Assembly: GCA_937923365.1 (NCBI GenBank)
Contig: CALAIJ010000221.1
Span: 1 to 6,878, forward strand
Direction: 5' to 3'
DNA from: an uncultured Sulfitobacter sp.
Lineage (GTDB): Bacteria; Pseudomonadota; Alphaproteobacteria; Rhodobacterales; Rhodobacteraceae
DNA length: 6,878 nt
Shown one piece after another: positions 1 through 5,192 of the stretch; position 1 is the stretch's first letter; each line of letters opens with the position of its first letter. The notes under the pieces were generated by a model that was not told the origin of the DNA, made no database searches, and was given only the letters and a program-made list of their open reading frames with translations. The translations under genes and the position numbers were made by a program.

Positions 1-1085
1 GCAGGCAACAGATCAATGGCGATCGCACCCGCCCATGACGGCACAAAGTTGCGGGCGTAAAGGATCACCGCATCCGCGCTTGAAATGGGCGTGTAAGTTG
101 TCTCCGTCGGGGCGGGCAGGGCAATCACTGCATTTGCTGCCCGTTCAAGCGTGGTGGCGCGTTGGGCCAGAACCTCCAGCACGGCGGTGATTGTAGCCCC
201 CTGGGCCGAGCGGTTCTCGGCAGAGTTCGCATCGAGTTCAGGCAGAACAACGGAGGCCGACAGGTCTTGCGCAGCGCGCTGCACCAAAGGGGCCACTGAA
301 AGCTGCCGAAGCTGGGTAATCAGCCCTGCCAGTCGCACGGCTTGCTCGGAAAATTCGACCGAGCGGGCCTCGACAGGGCCGGGCTCCACCGTCAAAGCGC
401 GCATTCGGCTGAGGATCTGGTTGCCTTCGGTAAAGGCGGCGTTCACCAGCGGTGTCTGGGTGGCAATCTGTGCCTCAAGCCCCGACAGTTCGCTGGATTT
501 CTGTCGCAACACGCGAAAGACAGCGCCGCGCCCTGCAAGGCCCGAAAGGTTGCCGGTCGCTTCTTGCTCGGAGAGGTCTTCGAACGACTGGCGCACACGG
601 GCCACATCGCGCTCCAGCCCTTGGGCGGAAAGGGCGATCTCATGCGCGCGCTCCAGCGATCCCTGGTAGTCTTGCACGGTTTTGGCGAGGTGCTGTTCTA
701 CGGCCGCTGATCCCGCAAGGGCGGCGGCATTCAACCAGCTGGACATGGCGACGATGGCCAGTGATCCCAGCCCCATCGCGCCCAAAAGGCCGACACGGGC
801 GCGGGCCGAGCGGACAGCAGGAAAGAGCCGTAACATATAGGACCAGAACACAAAAATGCCGACAGAGACCGCCACGGAATAGGCGATGGCCGCCAAGGCC
901 GACATGGCACCTGTGTCATCCAGCAAGGACGAGACCCCAAGATAGGTGTAGATGCCCGATGCCACCGCCAGCACCCCCAAAGCGGTGCCAGAGAAGGTAT
1001 CAAGCCAGCTGAGGTGTCCCTCAAGTTCACGGGCGTAGCGCACGCCGCGGGCTTGTGCCTGCGACAGGTTTTGTTGGTCGTCCAC
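1..1085 (-). CDS. membrane-anchored coiled-coil protein of unknown function, 3' end outside window
   Basis: I do not recognise this protein. Reading leftward from a GTG at 1085 the frame stays open for 361 codons to the window edge, so the C-terminus is missing. A GGGGGG run ends 6 to 7 bases before the GTG, and an in-frame TGA lies upstream at about 1115 with no ATG between, so GTG is the best start. The N-terminal 30 residues are polar. Hydrophobic segments follow at about 33-52, 61-85 and 98-121, the second and third separated by an Arg-rich stretch. Residues about 125-325 are rich in Ala, Glu, Gln, Leu and Arg with heptad-like spacing, suggesting long helices or coiled coil. A new hydrophobic stretch begins near 349, possibly a fourth membrane segment. 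Such an architecture fits an inner-membrane scaffold or sensor-like protein, but this is only inference. It is divergent from mmcB. Confidence 0.8.
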   Translation of the reverse strand, partial: MDDQQNLSQAQARGVRYARELEGHLSWLDTFSGTALGVLAVASGIYTYLGVSSLLDDTGAMSALAAIAYSVAVSVGIFVFWSYMLRLFPAVRSARARVGLLGAMGLGSLAIVAMSSWLNAAALAGSAAVEQHLAKTVQDYQGSLERAHEIALSAQGLERDVARVRQSFEDLSEQEATGNLSGLAGRGAVFRVLRQKSSELSGLEAQIATQTPLVNAAFTEGNQILSRMRALTVEPGPVEARSVEFSEQAVRLAGLITQLRQLSVAPLVQRAAQDLSASVVLPELDANSAENRSAQGATITAVLEVLAQRATTLERAANAVIALPAPTETTYTPISSADAVILYARNFVPSWAGAIAIDLLP

Positions 1086-1101
1086 GGATATCCCCCCGGA
1101 A

Positions 1102-1107
1102 TGTATA
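1102..1107 (-). promoter_or_regulatory. possible -10 element for the leftward membrane-protein gene
   Basis: On the minus strand the hexamer TATACA lies 17 bases upstream of the GTG start at 1085. No convincing -35 hexamer is seen at the right distance, and the transcript would carry a very short leader, so this is a weak call. Confidence 0.2.
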
Positions 1108-1166
1108 GGCCTTCAAGATAGTCAGAAGTGGCGTGATTGCCACCACAGGCATTCACACTTGCAAAT

Positions 1167-1181
1167 GTTCACGAAATGTTC
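1167..1181 (+). promoter_or_regulatory. LexA-binding site (alphaproteobacterial SOS box)
   Basis: The sequence is GTTC, seven bases, GTTC, exactly the direct-repeat SOS box recognised by LexA in alphaproteobacteria. It sits inside an 11-bp-period direct repeat of AAATGTTCA (1163-1171 and 1174-1182). It lies 12 bp before the chosen mmcB start and about 80 bp before the start of the divergent membrane-protein gene, so LexA bound here could occlude the mmcB promoter and perhaps affect both genes. A TTGCAA at 1160-1165 could be the -35 element, with a poor -10 near 1184-1189; the box would then fill the spacer. Confidence 0.8.
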
Positions 1182-1193
1182 ATGCTTATCTGC

Positions 1194-1664
1194 ATGAGTT
1201 CTCGTGATTTGCACATGCAAGACGCCGTCCTGCAACCCGGTCAACTGCTGGCACGCGGTGTCGCGCGGCATTTGGCCGATCTGGGCTTTGCCAGTGTCGA
1301 AGAACTGGTGCCCACGCGGGGCCTGCGCGTCGATGTGATGGCGCTGGGCCCGCGGGACGAGATTTGGGTGGTTGAATGTAAATCCAGCCGTGCCGATTTT
1401 ACATCCGACAGCAAGTGGCAGGGCTATCTGGAGTGGGCCGACCGGTTCTTTTGGGCCGTTGATACGGATTTTCCCACCGAATTGCTGCCCGATGATACGG
1501 GGCTGATCATCGCCGACGCTTACGGGGCCGAAGTGATCCGCATGGCCCCCGAGACCAAGCTGGCCGCCGCAAGACGCAAAGTCATGATGCGTAAATTCGC
1601 GTTCCATGCTGCGCGGCGTCTGCACAGCCTGCGCGACCCCGGTTTAGGGATAGACTGGGCCTGA
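1194..1664 (+). CDS. mmcB: MmcB family DNA repair protein
   Basis: The 156-residue product matches the MmcB family (formerly DUF1052), known in Caulobacter as an SOS-induced gene contributing to mitomycin C resistance. Family hallmarks visible here are LQPGQLLARGV near residue 13, ELVPTRGLRVDVMALGP near 38, and IWVVECKSSRADF near 57. Asp47 followed by Glu61-x-Lys63 is the arrangement of a PD-(D/E)xK nuclease-like core, and KWQGYLEW (74-81) follows. A DNA-directed role in crosslink repair is known for the family; the exact chemistry is not. The start is uncertain. The frame is open back to a TTG at 1137, and ATGs at 1176 and 1182 overlap the SOS box, so 1194 is preferred, with 1215 as the alternative. 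Neither has a clear Shine-Dalgarno sequence, raising the possibility of a leaderless mRNA. It converges on the DUF6324-like gene 11 bp away. Confidence 0.9.
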   Translation: MSSRDLHMQDAVLQPGQLLARGVARHLADLGFASVEELVPTRGLRVDVMALGPRDEIWVVECKSSRADFTSDSKWQGYLEWADRFFWAVDTDFPTELLPDDTGLIIADAYGAEVIRMAPETKLAAARRKVMMRKFAFHAARRLHSLRDPGLGIDWA

Positions 1665-1675
1665 GGAAAAAGGGC

Positions 1676-1864
1676 TTAGGCCTTCTTGCCGCCCACGCGG
1701 CTGACCGCTGCCATAATCTCTTCGGCGATCTCGACCGCTTCTTCAGGGGTGAAATCCATTGGCAATTCAACGCCGCCGCCTTCCACAAAGAGACGCACCA
1801 TGCCTGTATCGGTCGGGCCGATTTGCAGGTTTGCTTCGATATCACGCTCTGTGTTGATGCCCAT
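1676..1864 (-). CDS. DUF6324-like small protein
   Basis: This 62-residue acidic protein begins MGINTERDIEANLQIGPTD, which I recall as the conserved N-terminus of the DUF6324 family of Rhodobacterales. The middle (MVRLFVEGGGVELPMDF) looks like two beta strands. The C-terminal half (TPEEAVEIAEEIMAAVSRV) looks like an amphipathic helix, followed by GGKKA. There is no signal peptide, membrane segment or Cys pair, so it should be cytosolic; the function is unknown. The ATG at 1864 is preceded by a strong AGGAGG seven bases upstream and is chosen over the longer frame reaching back to 1957, whose extra residues look random and run into the opposite GNAT gene. It converges with mmcB and diverges from the GNAT gene across 79 bp, where I saw no convincing promoter hexamers. 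Confidence 0.8.
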   Translation of the reverse strand: MGINTERDIEANLQIGPTDTGMVRLFVEGGGVELPMDFTPEEAVEIAEEIMAAVSRVGGKKA

Positions 1865-1943
1865 GGGTGCCTCCTGTTCAAGGGCTGCAGGGCTAGCGGA
1901 GAGGTACTTGAAAGGCAAGAGTGGTCTGGGGCAGGCTGCGGGG

Positions 1944-2426
1944 ATGGATGACGTCAAAATCGTGCAATTTCAGCCCGAGGACCGCGATTGGCTGGTTGAA
2001 CAGCATCAGCTTCTTTATACGCGTGATGAAGGGTTTGATGACACTTTCGGCCCCCTTGTGGGTCGAATCGCTGACGCATTCCTTGCAGATCACGATCCCC
2101 GGTGCGAACGCGGTTGGGTGGCATGGGCGGGAGGCCGACGTATTGGCTGCATCTTTTGTGTCCGGCTTGACGCGGACACGGCCAAGTTGCGGTTGTTCCT
2201 CCTGACGCCGCACGCGCGGGGGCGCGGCTTGGGGCGCCGGTTGCTGGCGCAGTGCATGGGCTTTGCGCGCGCGGCAGGCTATCGCCAAATGCAGCTTTGG
2301 ACGCACGAATCCCACCAGGCGGCCTGTTCGCTTTATGCCAAGACAGGCTGGGAATTGGCAGCGAGCAAAGCCGTCACTTCCTTTGGCCAGCGACTTGTAG
2401 AGCAGACGTGGAAGATCACGCTTTGA
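1944..2426 (+). CDS. GNAT family N-acetyltransferase
   Basis: The 160-residue product is a complete GNAT acyltransferase fold. The acetyl-CoA pyrophosphate-binding loop RGRGLG lies at 92-97 (motif A, after the strand AKLRLFLL at 80-87). The C-terminal motif B region LWTHESHQAACSLYAKTGWE is at 118-137, ending with a conserved TSFGQRLVEQTW segment. The N-terminal half (LLYTRDEGFDDTFGPLVGRI) and the tail closely resemble, from memory, the acetyltransferase half of bacterial MarR-GNAT fusion proteins; here the HTH half is absent. The acceptor substrate cannot be deduced. The ATG at 1944 has only a weak purine-rich run (GCGGGG) before it. The frame is open further upstream to 1686, but that part overlaps the DUF6324-like gene on the other strand and lacks homology-like character. 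The tRNA-His gene follows 54 bp downstream. Confidence 0.9.
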   Translation: MDDVKIVQFQPEDRDWLVEQHQLLYTRDEGFDDTFGPLVGRIADAFLADHDPRCERGWVAWAGGRRIGCIFCVRLDADTAKLRLFLLTPHARGRGLGRRLLAQCMGFARAAGYRQMQLWTHESHQAACSLYAKTGWELAASKAVTSFGQRLVEQTWKITL

Positions 2427-2441
2427 TCATGCGCTTGGGCC

Positions 2442-2470
2442 TTGCAATCTGTGGAGGCCTTGGCTAAATC
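2442..2470 (+). promoter_or_regulatory. likely sigma-70-type promoter of tRNA-His
   Basis: TTGCAA at 2442-2447 is followed, after 17 bases, by TAAATC at 2465-2470, giving a predicted transcription start within a few bases of the tRNA 5' end at 2481. The -10 match is modest (three of six), so this rests partly on position. Confidence 0.4.
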
Positions 2471-2480
2471 ACCCTCGTGT

Positions 2481-2557
2481 GCCGCCTTAGCTCAGTTGGT
2501 TAGAGCACTGGTTTGTGGAACCAGGGGTCCCCCGTTCAAGCCGGGGAGGCGGTACCA
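2481..2557 (+). tRNA. tRNA-His (anticodon GTG)
   Basis: A full cloverleaf can be folded. The acceptor GCCGCCT (2481-2487) pairs with AGGCGGT (2547-2553). The D stem is GCTC/GAGC. The anticodon stem CTGGT/ACCAG encloses loop TTGTGGA with anticodon GTG. The variable loop is GGGTC, and the T stem CCCCG/CGGGG encloses TTCAAGC. The CCA end (2555-2557) is encoded. The first acceptor pair is a G1:U72 wobble, the discriminator is A73, and the base before position 1 is T. The universal extra G(-1):C73 of tRNA-His is therefore absent, as known for most alphaproteobacteria, where the histidyl-tRNA synthetase has co-diverged. No hairpin terminator is evident directly downstream. Confidence 0.97.
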
Positions 2558-2687
2558 TTTTCAAAAATAAAGTTTCTTGAACATGTTGGGTGAGAGTCTT
2601 TGCGCAGCAAAGGCGCGGCCCAACCCGGTAGCCAATCCAGACGCCAAAGGCCTCAACCTCAAAGAGGATCGTCCAGCCGATGCCTGC

Positions 2688-2707
2688 GTGAAGGGCCAGC
2701 CCTTCAC
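2688..2707. repeat. 9-bp perfect inverted repeat in the gap after the DUF6476 gene
   Basis: GTGAAGGGC at 2688-2696 is matched by GCCCTTCAC at 2699-2707, separated by only CA. A second small palindrome, ATCCCGGGAT, follows at 2709-2718. The pair lies 35 to 54 bases beyond the stop of the leftward DUF6476 gene, in an otherwise featureless gap (2558-2741). No T-run follows on either strand, so it is not a canonical intrinsic terminator. It could act as a mRNA 3'-end stabiliser or a transcription barrier between that gene and tRNA-His. Confidence 0.6.
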
Positions 2708-2741
2708 AATCCCGGGATATTTGCGGCCAAGTGATATGGGA

Positions 2742-3041
2742 TCAGTCGATTTGGATGCTTTGCCTGAGCGTGCCTGTCATGCGGTCGTAGATCAGGATGT
2801 CATCCGTCTGGGTCACCACAGCGTACCAGTCGCGGCCTTGGGTGAAGGCCTGTGCCGTCGTGCCATCCGGCAGCGTAATCGTGTCCGGCAGAGCCAATGG
2901 CGCAGTCGCGGTGCCCAAGCGCGTGACAAACAGACCAATGATCACTAAAAGCCCGCAAATCATCACCGCGGTCAGCACTGTTACCAAGCGCCGCAAGAAC
3001 CGCAAGTTGGCGGGCTCAATCTGGGTATCGGGATCATCCAT
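2742..3041 (-). CDS. DUF6476 family single-pass membrane protein
   Basis: The 99-residue product starts MDDPDTQIEPANLRFLRRLV, followed by one strong membrane helix at about 19-41. A short extracytoplasmic beta-rich domain (LPDTITLPDGTTAQAFTQGRDWYAVVTQTDDILIYDRMTGTL...) ends at IQID. This layout and wording match what I recall of DUF6476, a Rhodobacterales family of unknown function. The basic FLRRL before the helix suggests an N-in, C-out orientation. The start at 3041 gives the family-like MDDP N-terminus; an ATG at 3059 would add six residues. Neither has a strong Shine-Dalgarno sequence. The start codon overlaps that of the divergent pseudouridine synthase gene by two bases. The role is unknown. 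Confidence 0.82.
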   Translation of the reverse strand: MDDPDTQIEPANLRFLRRLVTVLTAVMICGLLVIIGLFVTRLGTATAPLALPDTITLPDGTTAQAFTQGRDWYAVVTQTDDILIYDRMTGTLRQSIQID

Positions 3042-4071
3042 GTCACACCGCTCTGTCATGTTCACACTTGGCGAAAACCCGCCTTCGCGCCTTGATAAGG
3101 CGCTGGCGCGGGATGTGCCAGAGGGCGCGAACCTGTCGCGCACCCGTATGGCCAAGCTGATTGCCCAAGGCGCGGTAAAGGTCGGGAACGCGGTGGTGGT
3201 TGATCCGCGCGCGCGGGTGCAAGCGCTGGACCACATCGAAATCACCGTGGAAGAGGCCGAAGAAAGCCATATCCTGCCCGAAGACATCCCGTTGGAGGTG
3301 ATTTTCGAGGATGACGATCTGATTGTCATCAACAAGCCCGCAGGCATGGTTGTGCACCCCGCGCCCGGATCGCCGTCGGGGACGCTGGTGAATGCTTTGC
3401 TGGCCCACTGTGGCGACAGCCTGTCAGGGGTGGGCGGCATGAAGCGCCCCGGCATCGTGCACCGGATCGACAAGGAAACCAGTGGCTTGCTGGTTGTTGC
3501 CAAGTCGGATGCCGCCCATCATGGGCTGGCCGCGCAGTTCGAGAAACATACGGTCGAGCGCTACTATCGCGCGCTGGTCTACGGGGTGCCCGATGGCAAT
3601 GACCCCCGTCTGCGGGGCGTGAAAGGCGCGTCTTTCGAGGCGGGCAATATCCTCAAACTGACCACGCAACTGGCGCGGCACAAGACCGACAGGCAACGTC
3701 AGGCCGTCTTGTTCAACGGCGGACGCCATGCGGTTACACGCGCGCGCACGGTTGCACAATTTGGTACGCCGCCCGTGCTGGCGTTGATGGAATGTTGGCT
3801 GGAAACGGGCCGCACGCATCAGATCCGTGTCCATATGACCCACGCGGGCCATTCACTGGTGGGCGATCCGACCTATGGCGGAAAACGCAAACTGGCCAAG
3901 GCGGCCTTGCCCGAAGCCGTCGCGGATGCCGTGCGCGGTTTTCCACGGCAGGCGCTGCATGCAGCCGTTTTGGGCTTTGTCCACCCTGTCAGCGGCGAGG
4001 CGATGCGGTTTGAAGCGCCGCTGCCCGAGGATATGTCCGGGTTGTTGGACCAGCTGCAGGGCCATGGCTGA
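3040..4071 (+). CDS. rluD: RluA/RluD family 23S rRNA pseudouridine synthase
   Basis: This 343-residue enzyme isomerises uridine to pseudouridine in rRNA; RluD proper modifies helix 69 of 23S rRNA. An N-terminal S4 RNA-binding domain spans about 17-68 (SRLDKALARDV, then LSRTRMAKLIAQGAVKVG). The catalytic domain shows INKPAGMVVHP (97-107), the signature HRIDKETSG at 141-149 with catalytic Asp144, and GRTHQIRVH at 257-265 near the end of the fold. Length is normal for RluD. A TQLARHKTDRQRQAV segment in the middle is the form I recall from Roseobacter members. The start at 3040 has GGGA six bases upstream; ATG 3058 is the alternative (337 residues) but lacks a Shine-Dalgarno sequence. RluA, RluC and RluD paralogues are hard to separate by eye; the S4 domain and length favour RluD or RluC over RluA. 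rpoH follows after 150 bp. Confidence 0.93.
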   Translation: MSHRSVMFTLGENPPSRLDKALARDVPEGANLSRTRMAKLIAQGAVKVGNAVVVDPRARVQALDHIEITVEEAEESHILPEDIPLEVIFEDDDLIVINKPAGMVVHPAPGSPSGTLVNALLAHCGDSLSGVGGMKRPGIVHRIDKETSGLLVVAKSDAAHHGLAAQFEKHTVERYYRALVYGVPDGNDPRLRGVKGASFEAGNILKLTTQLARHKTDRQRQAVLFNGGRHAVTRARTVAQFGTPPVLALMECWLETGRTHQIRVHMTHAGHSLVGDPTYGGKRKLAKAALPEAVADAVRGFPRQALHAAVLGFVHPVSGEAMRFEAPLPEDMSGLLDQLQGHG

Positions 4072-4090
4072 AACATTGGATCACAGCAGT

Positions 4091-4122
4091 GTTTACCGAA
4101 AGTTAGCGATTTCCGGCTAAAC
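4091..4122 (+). other. imperfect hairpin beyond the rluD stop
   Basis: GTTTACCGAAA (4091-4101) can pair with TTTCCGGCTAAAC (4110-4122), leaving two single-base bulges and the loop GTTAGCGA. An alternative, mutually exclusive pairing is TTAGC (4103-4107) with GCTAA (4116-4120). There is no following T-run. It may form the 3' end of the rluD transcript, but this is uncertain. Confidence 0.35.
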
Positions 4123-4135
4123 CGCACACCGCGCT

Positions 4136-4164
4136 CTTGAAACAGGGGGCGGGGCCGACCATAT
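4136..4164 (+). promoter_or_regulatory. heat-shock (RpoH-type) promoter of rpoH
   Basis: CTTGAAA at 4136-4142 is a perfect sigma-32-type -35 element. After 14 bases, GACCATAT at 4157-4164 matches the last six positions of the CCCCATNT -10 consensus. This predicts a start near 4171 and a leader of about 50 bases. The TTGAAA with AT-rich TATCTATGTT just downstream could also serve the housekeeping sigma factor, giving overlapping promoters. Confidence 0.6.
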
Positions 4165-4221
4165 CTATGTTAATCCCATAAACATCAACTAAGTGATGGA
4201 CGGGTGACTGGAGGGACTACC

Positions 4222-5118
4222 ATGGCAAATTATGCAAATCTGCCCGCACCGACACCAGAAGGCGGTCTGAACCGCTACATGCAGGAAATTCGCAAGTTTC
4301 CCCTGCTTGAGCCTGAGGAAGAGTACATGCTCGCCAAGGCTTGGGTGGAAAAGGAAGACAGTGCTGCTGCGCACAAGCTGGTGACATCGCACCTGCGTCT
4401 GGCGGCCAAGATCGCTATGGGTTACCGCGGCTACGGTTTGCCACAGGCCGAGGTGATCTCGGAGGCGAATGTGGGCCTGATGCAGGCGGTCAAGCGCTTT
4501 GATCCCGAAAAGGGGTTCCGCCTGTCGACCTACGCCATGTGGTGGATCCGCGCGAGCATTCAGGAGTTTATCCTGCGGTCGTGGTCTTTGGTGAAACTGG
4601 GCACGACCTCGGGCCAGAAAAAGCTGTTTTTCAACCTGCGCAAGGCCAAGAACAAGATTGGCGCGCTGGAAGAGGGCGATCTGCGCCCCGAGAATGTCAA
4701 GACCATCGCGACCCAACTGGGAGTGACGGAGGCCGAGGTGATCTCCATGAACCGGCGCATGTCGGGGGGGGATGCATCGCTCAATGCTCAGGTGGGCAGT
4801 GAGGGCGAGGGCACCATGCAATGGCAGGACTGGCTTGAGGACGAGGATGCCGATCAGGCGGGCGACTATGAGGCCCGTGACGAGCTGGAAACCCGTCGCG
4901 AGATGCTGGCCGAGGCTTTGGAGGTGCTCAATGATCGCGAGAAGGACATTCTGACCCAGCGCCGTCTGAACGAAGAGACGATCACGCTGGAGGACCTGTC
5001 TTCCCAATACGATGTCAGCCGCGAACGCATCCGCCAGATTGAAGTGCGCGCGTTTGAAAAATTGCAAAAGCGCATGCGTGAACTGGCAAAAGAGAAGGGG
5101 ATGATGGCGACAGCCTGA
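4222..5118 (+). CDS. rpoH: RNA polymerase heat-shock sigma factor RpoH (sigma-32)
   Basis: The 298-residue product directs RNA polymerase to heat-shock and stress promoters. Sigma region 1.2/2.1 covers about 14-60 (NRYMQEIRKFPLLEPEEEYMLA). Region 2.2-2.4 covers about 75-118, including YAMWWIRASIQEFIL (104-118), which melts and reads the -10. The diagnostic RpoH box QKKLFFNLR is at 132-140. Region 4.2 helix-turn-helix TLEDLSSQYDVSRERIRQIE is at 255-274, reading the -35. Length is typical of alphaproteobacterial RpoH. The ATG at 4222 has GGAGGG ending 6 bases upstream, decisively better than the in-frame GTG at 4204. An RpoH-like promoter lies upstream, implying autoregulation, and a strong terminator follows the stop. 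Many Rhodobacterales carry two RpoH paralogues; which one this is cannot be proved here, though the rluD neighbourhood suggests the primary copy. Confidence 0.97.
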   Translation: MANYANLPAPTPEGGLNRYMQEIRKFPLLEPEEEYMLAKAWVEKEDSAAAHKLVTSHLRLAAKIAMGYRGYGLPQAEVISEANVGLMQAVKRFDPEKGFRLSTYAMWWIRASIQEFILRSWSLVKLGTTSGQKKLFFNLRKAKNKIGALEEGDLRPENVKTIATQLGVTEAEVISMNRRMSGGDASLNAQVGSEGEGTMQWQDWLEDEDADQAGDYEARDELETRREMLAEALEVLNDREKDILTQRRLNEETITLEDLSSQYDVSRERIRQIEVRAFEKLQKRMRELAKEKGMMATA

Positions 5119-5142
5119 CCCCCACCGACTTGACGAGTGACC

Positions 5143-5175
5143 AACCCTGCCCACATGATCGGGCAGGGTTTTTTT
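5143..5175 (+). terminator. intrinsic terminator of rpoH
   Basis: AACCCTGCCC (5143-5152) and GGGCAGGGTT (5161-5170) form a perfect 10-bp GC-rich stem with an 8-base loop, followed by an unbroken T tract from 5169 to 5175. It starts 25 bases after the rpoH stop and ends only 5 bases before the Shine-Dalgarno sequence of the next gene. Confidence 0.95.
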
Positions 5176-5192
5176 ATGGCGGAGGATGATCA

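Noticed and set aside
151..1012. Several plus-strand open frames over the left membrane-protein gene
   Set aside because: They overlap one another in different frames, are Arg/Ser/Pro-rich and lack ribosome binding sites, whereas the minus frame gives coherent membrane helices and coiled coil.
1907..1913. CTTGAAA before the GNAT gene as a second heat-shock promoter
   Set aside because: No CCCCAT-like -10 element follows within the required spacing, so it is a chance heptamer.
2481..2557. tRNA-His as an integration site for a mobile element
   Set aside because: No integrase gene and no repeat of the tRNA 3' end is found in the window; downstream genes are ordinary chromosomal ones.
2577..2948. 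123-codon plus-strand frame after tRNA-His
   Set aside because: Over half of it lies antisense to the DUF6476 gene, there is no ribosome binding site, and the translation shows no recognisable domain.
4204..4221. GTG 4204 as an upstream rpoH start
   Set aside because: The ATG at 4222 has a strong GGAGGG at correct spacing and gives the family-typical N-terminus; the GTG would place that sequence inside the coding region.
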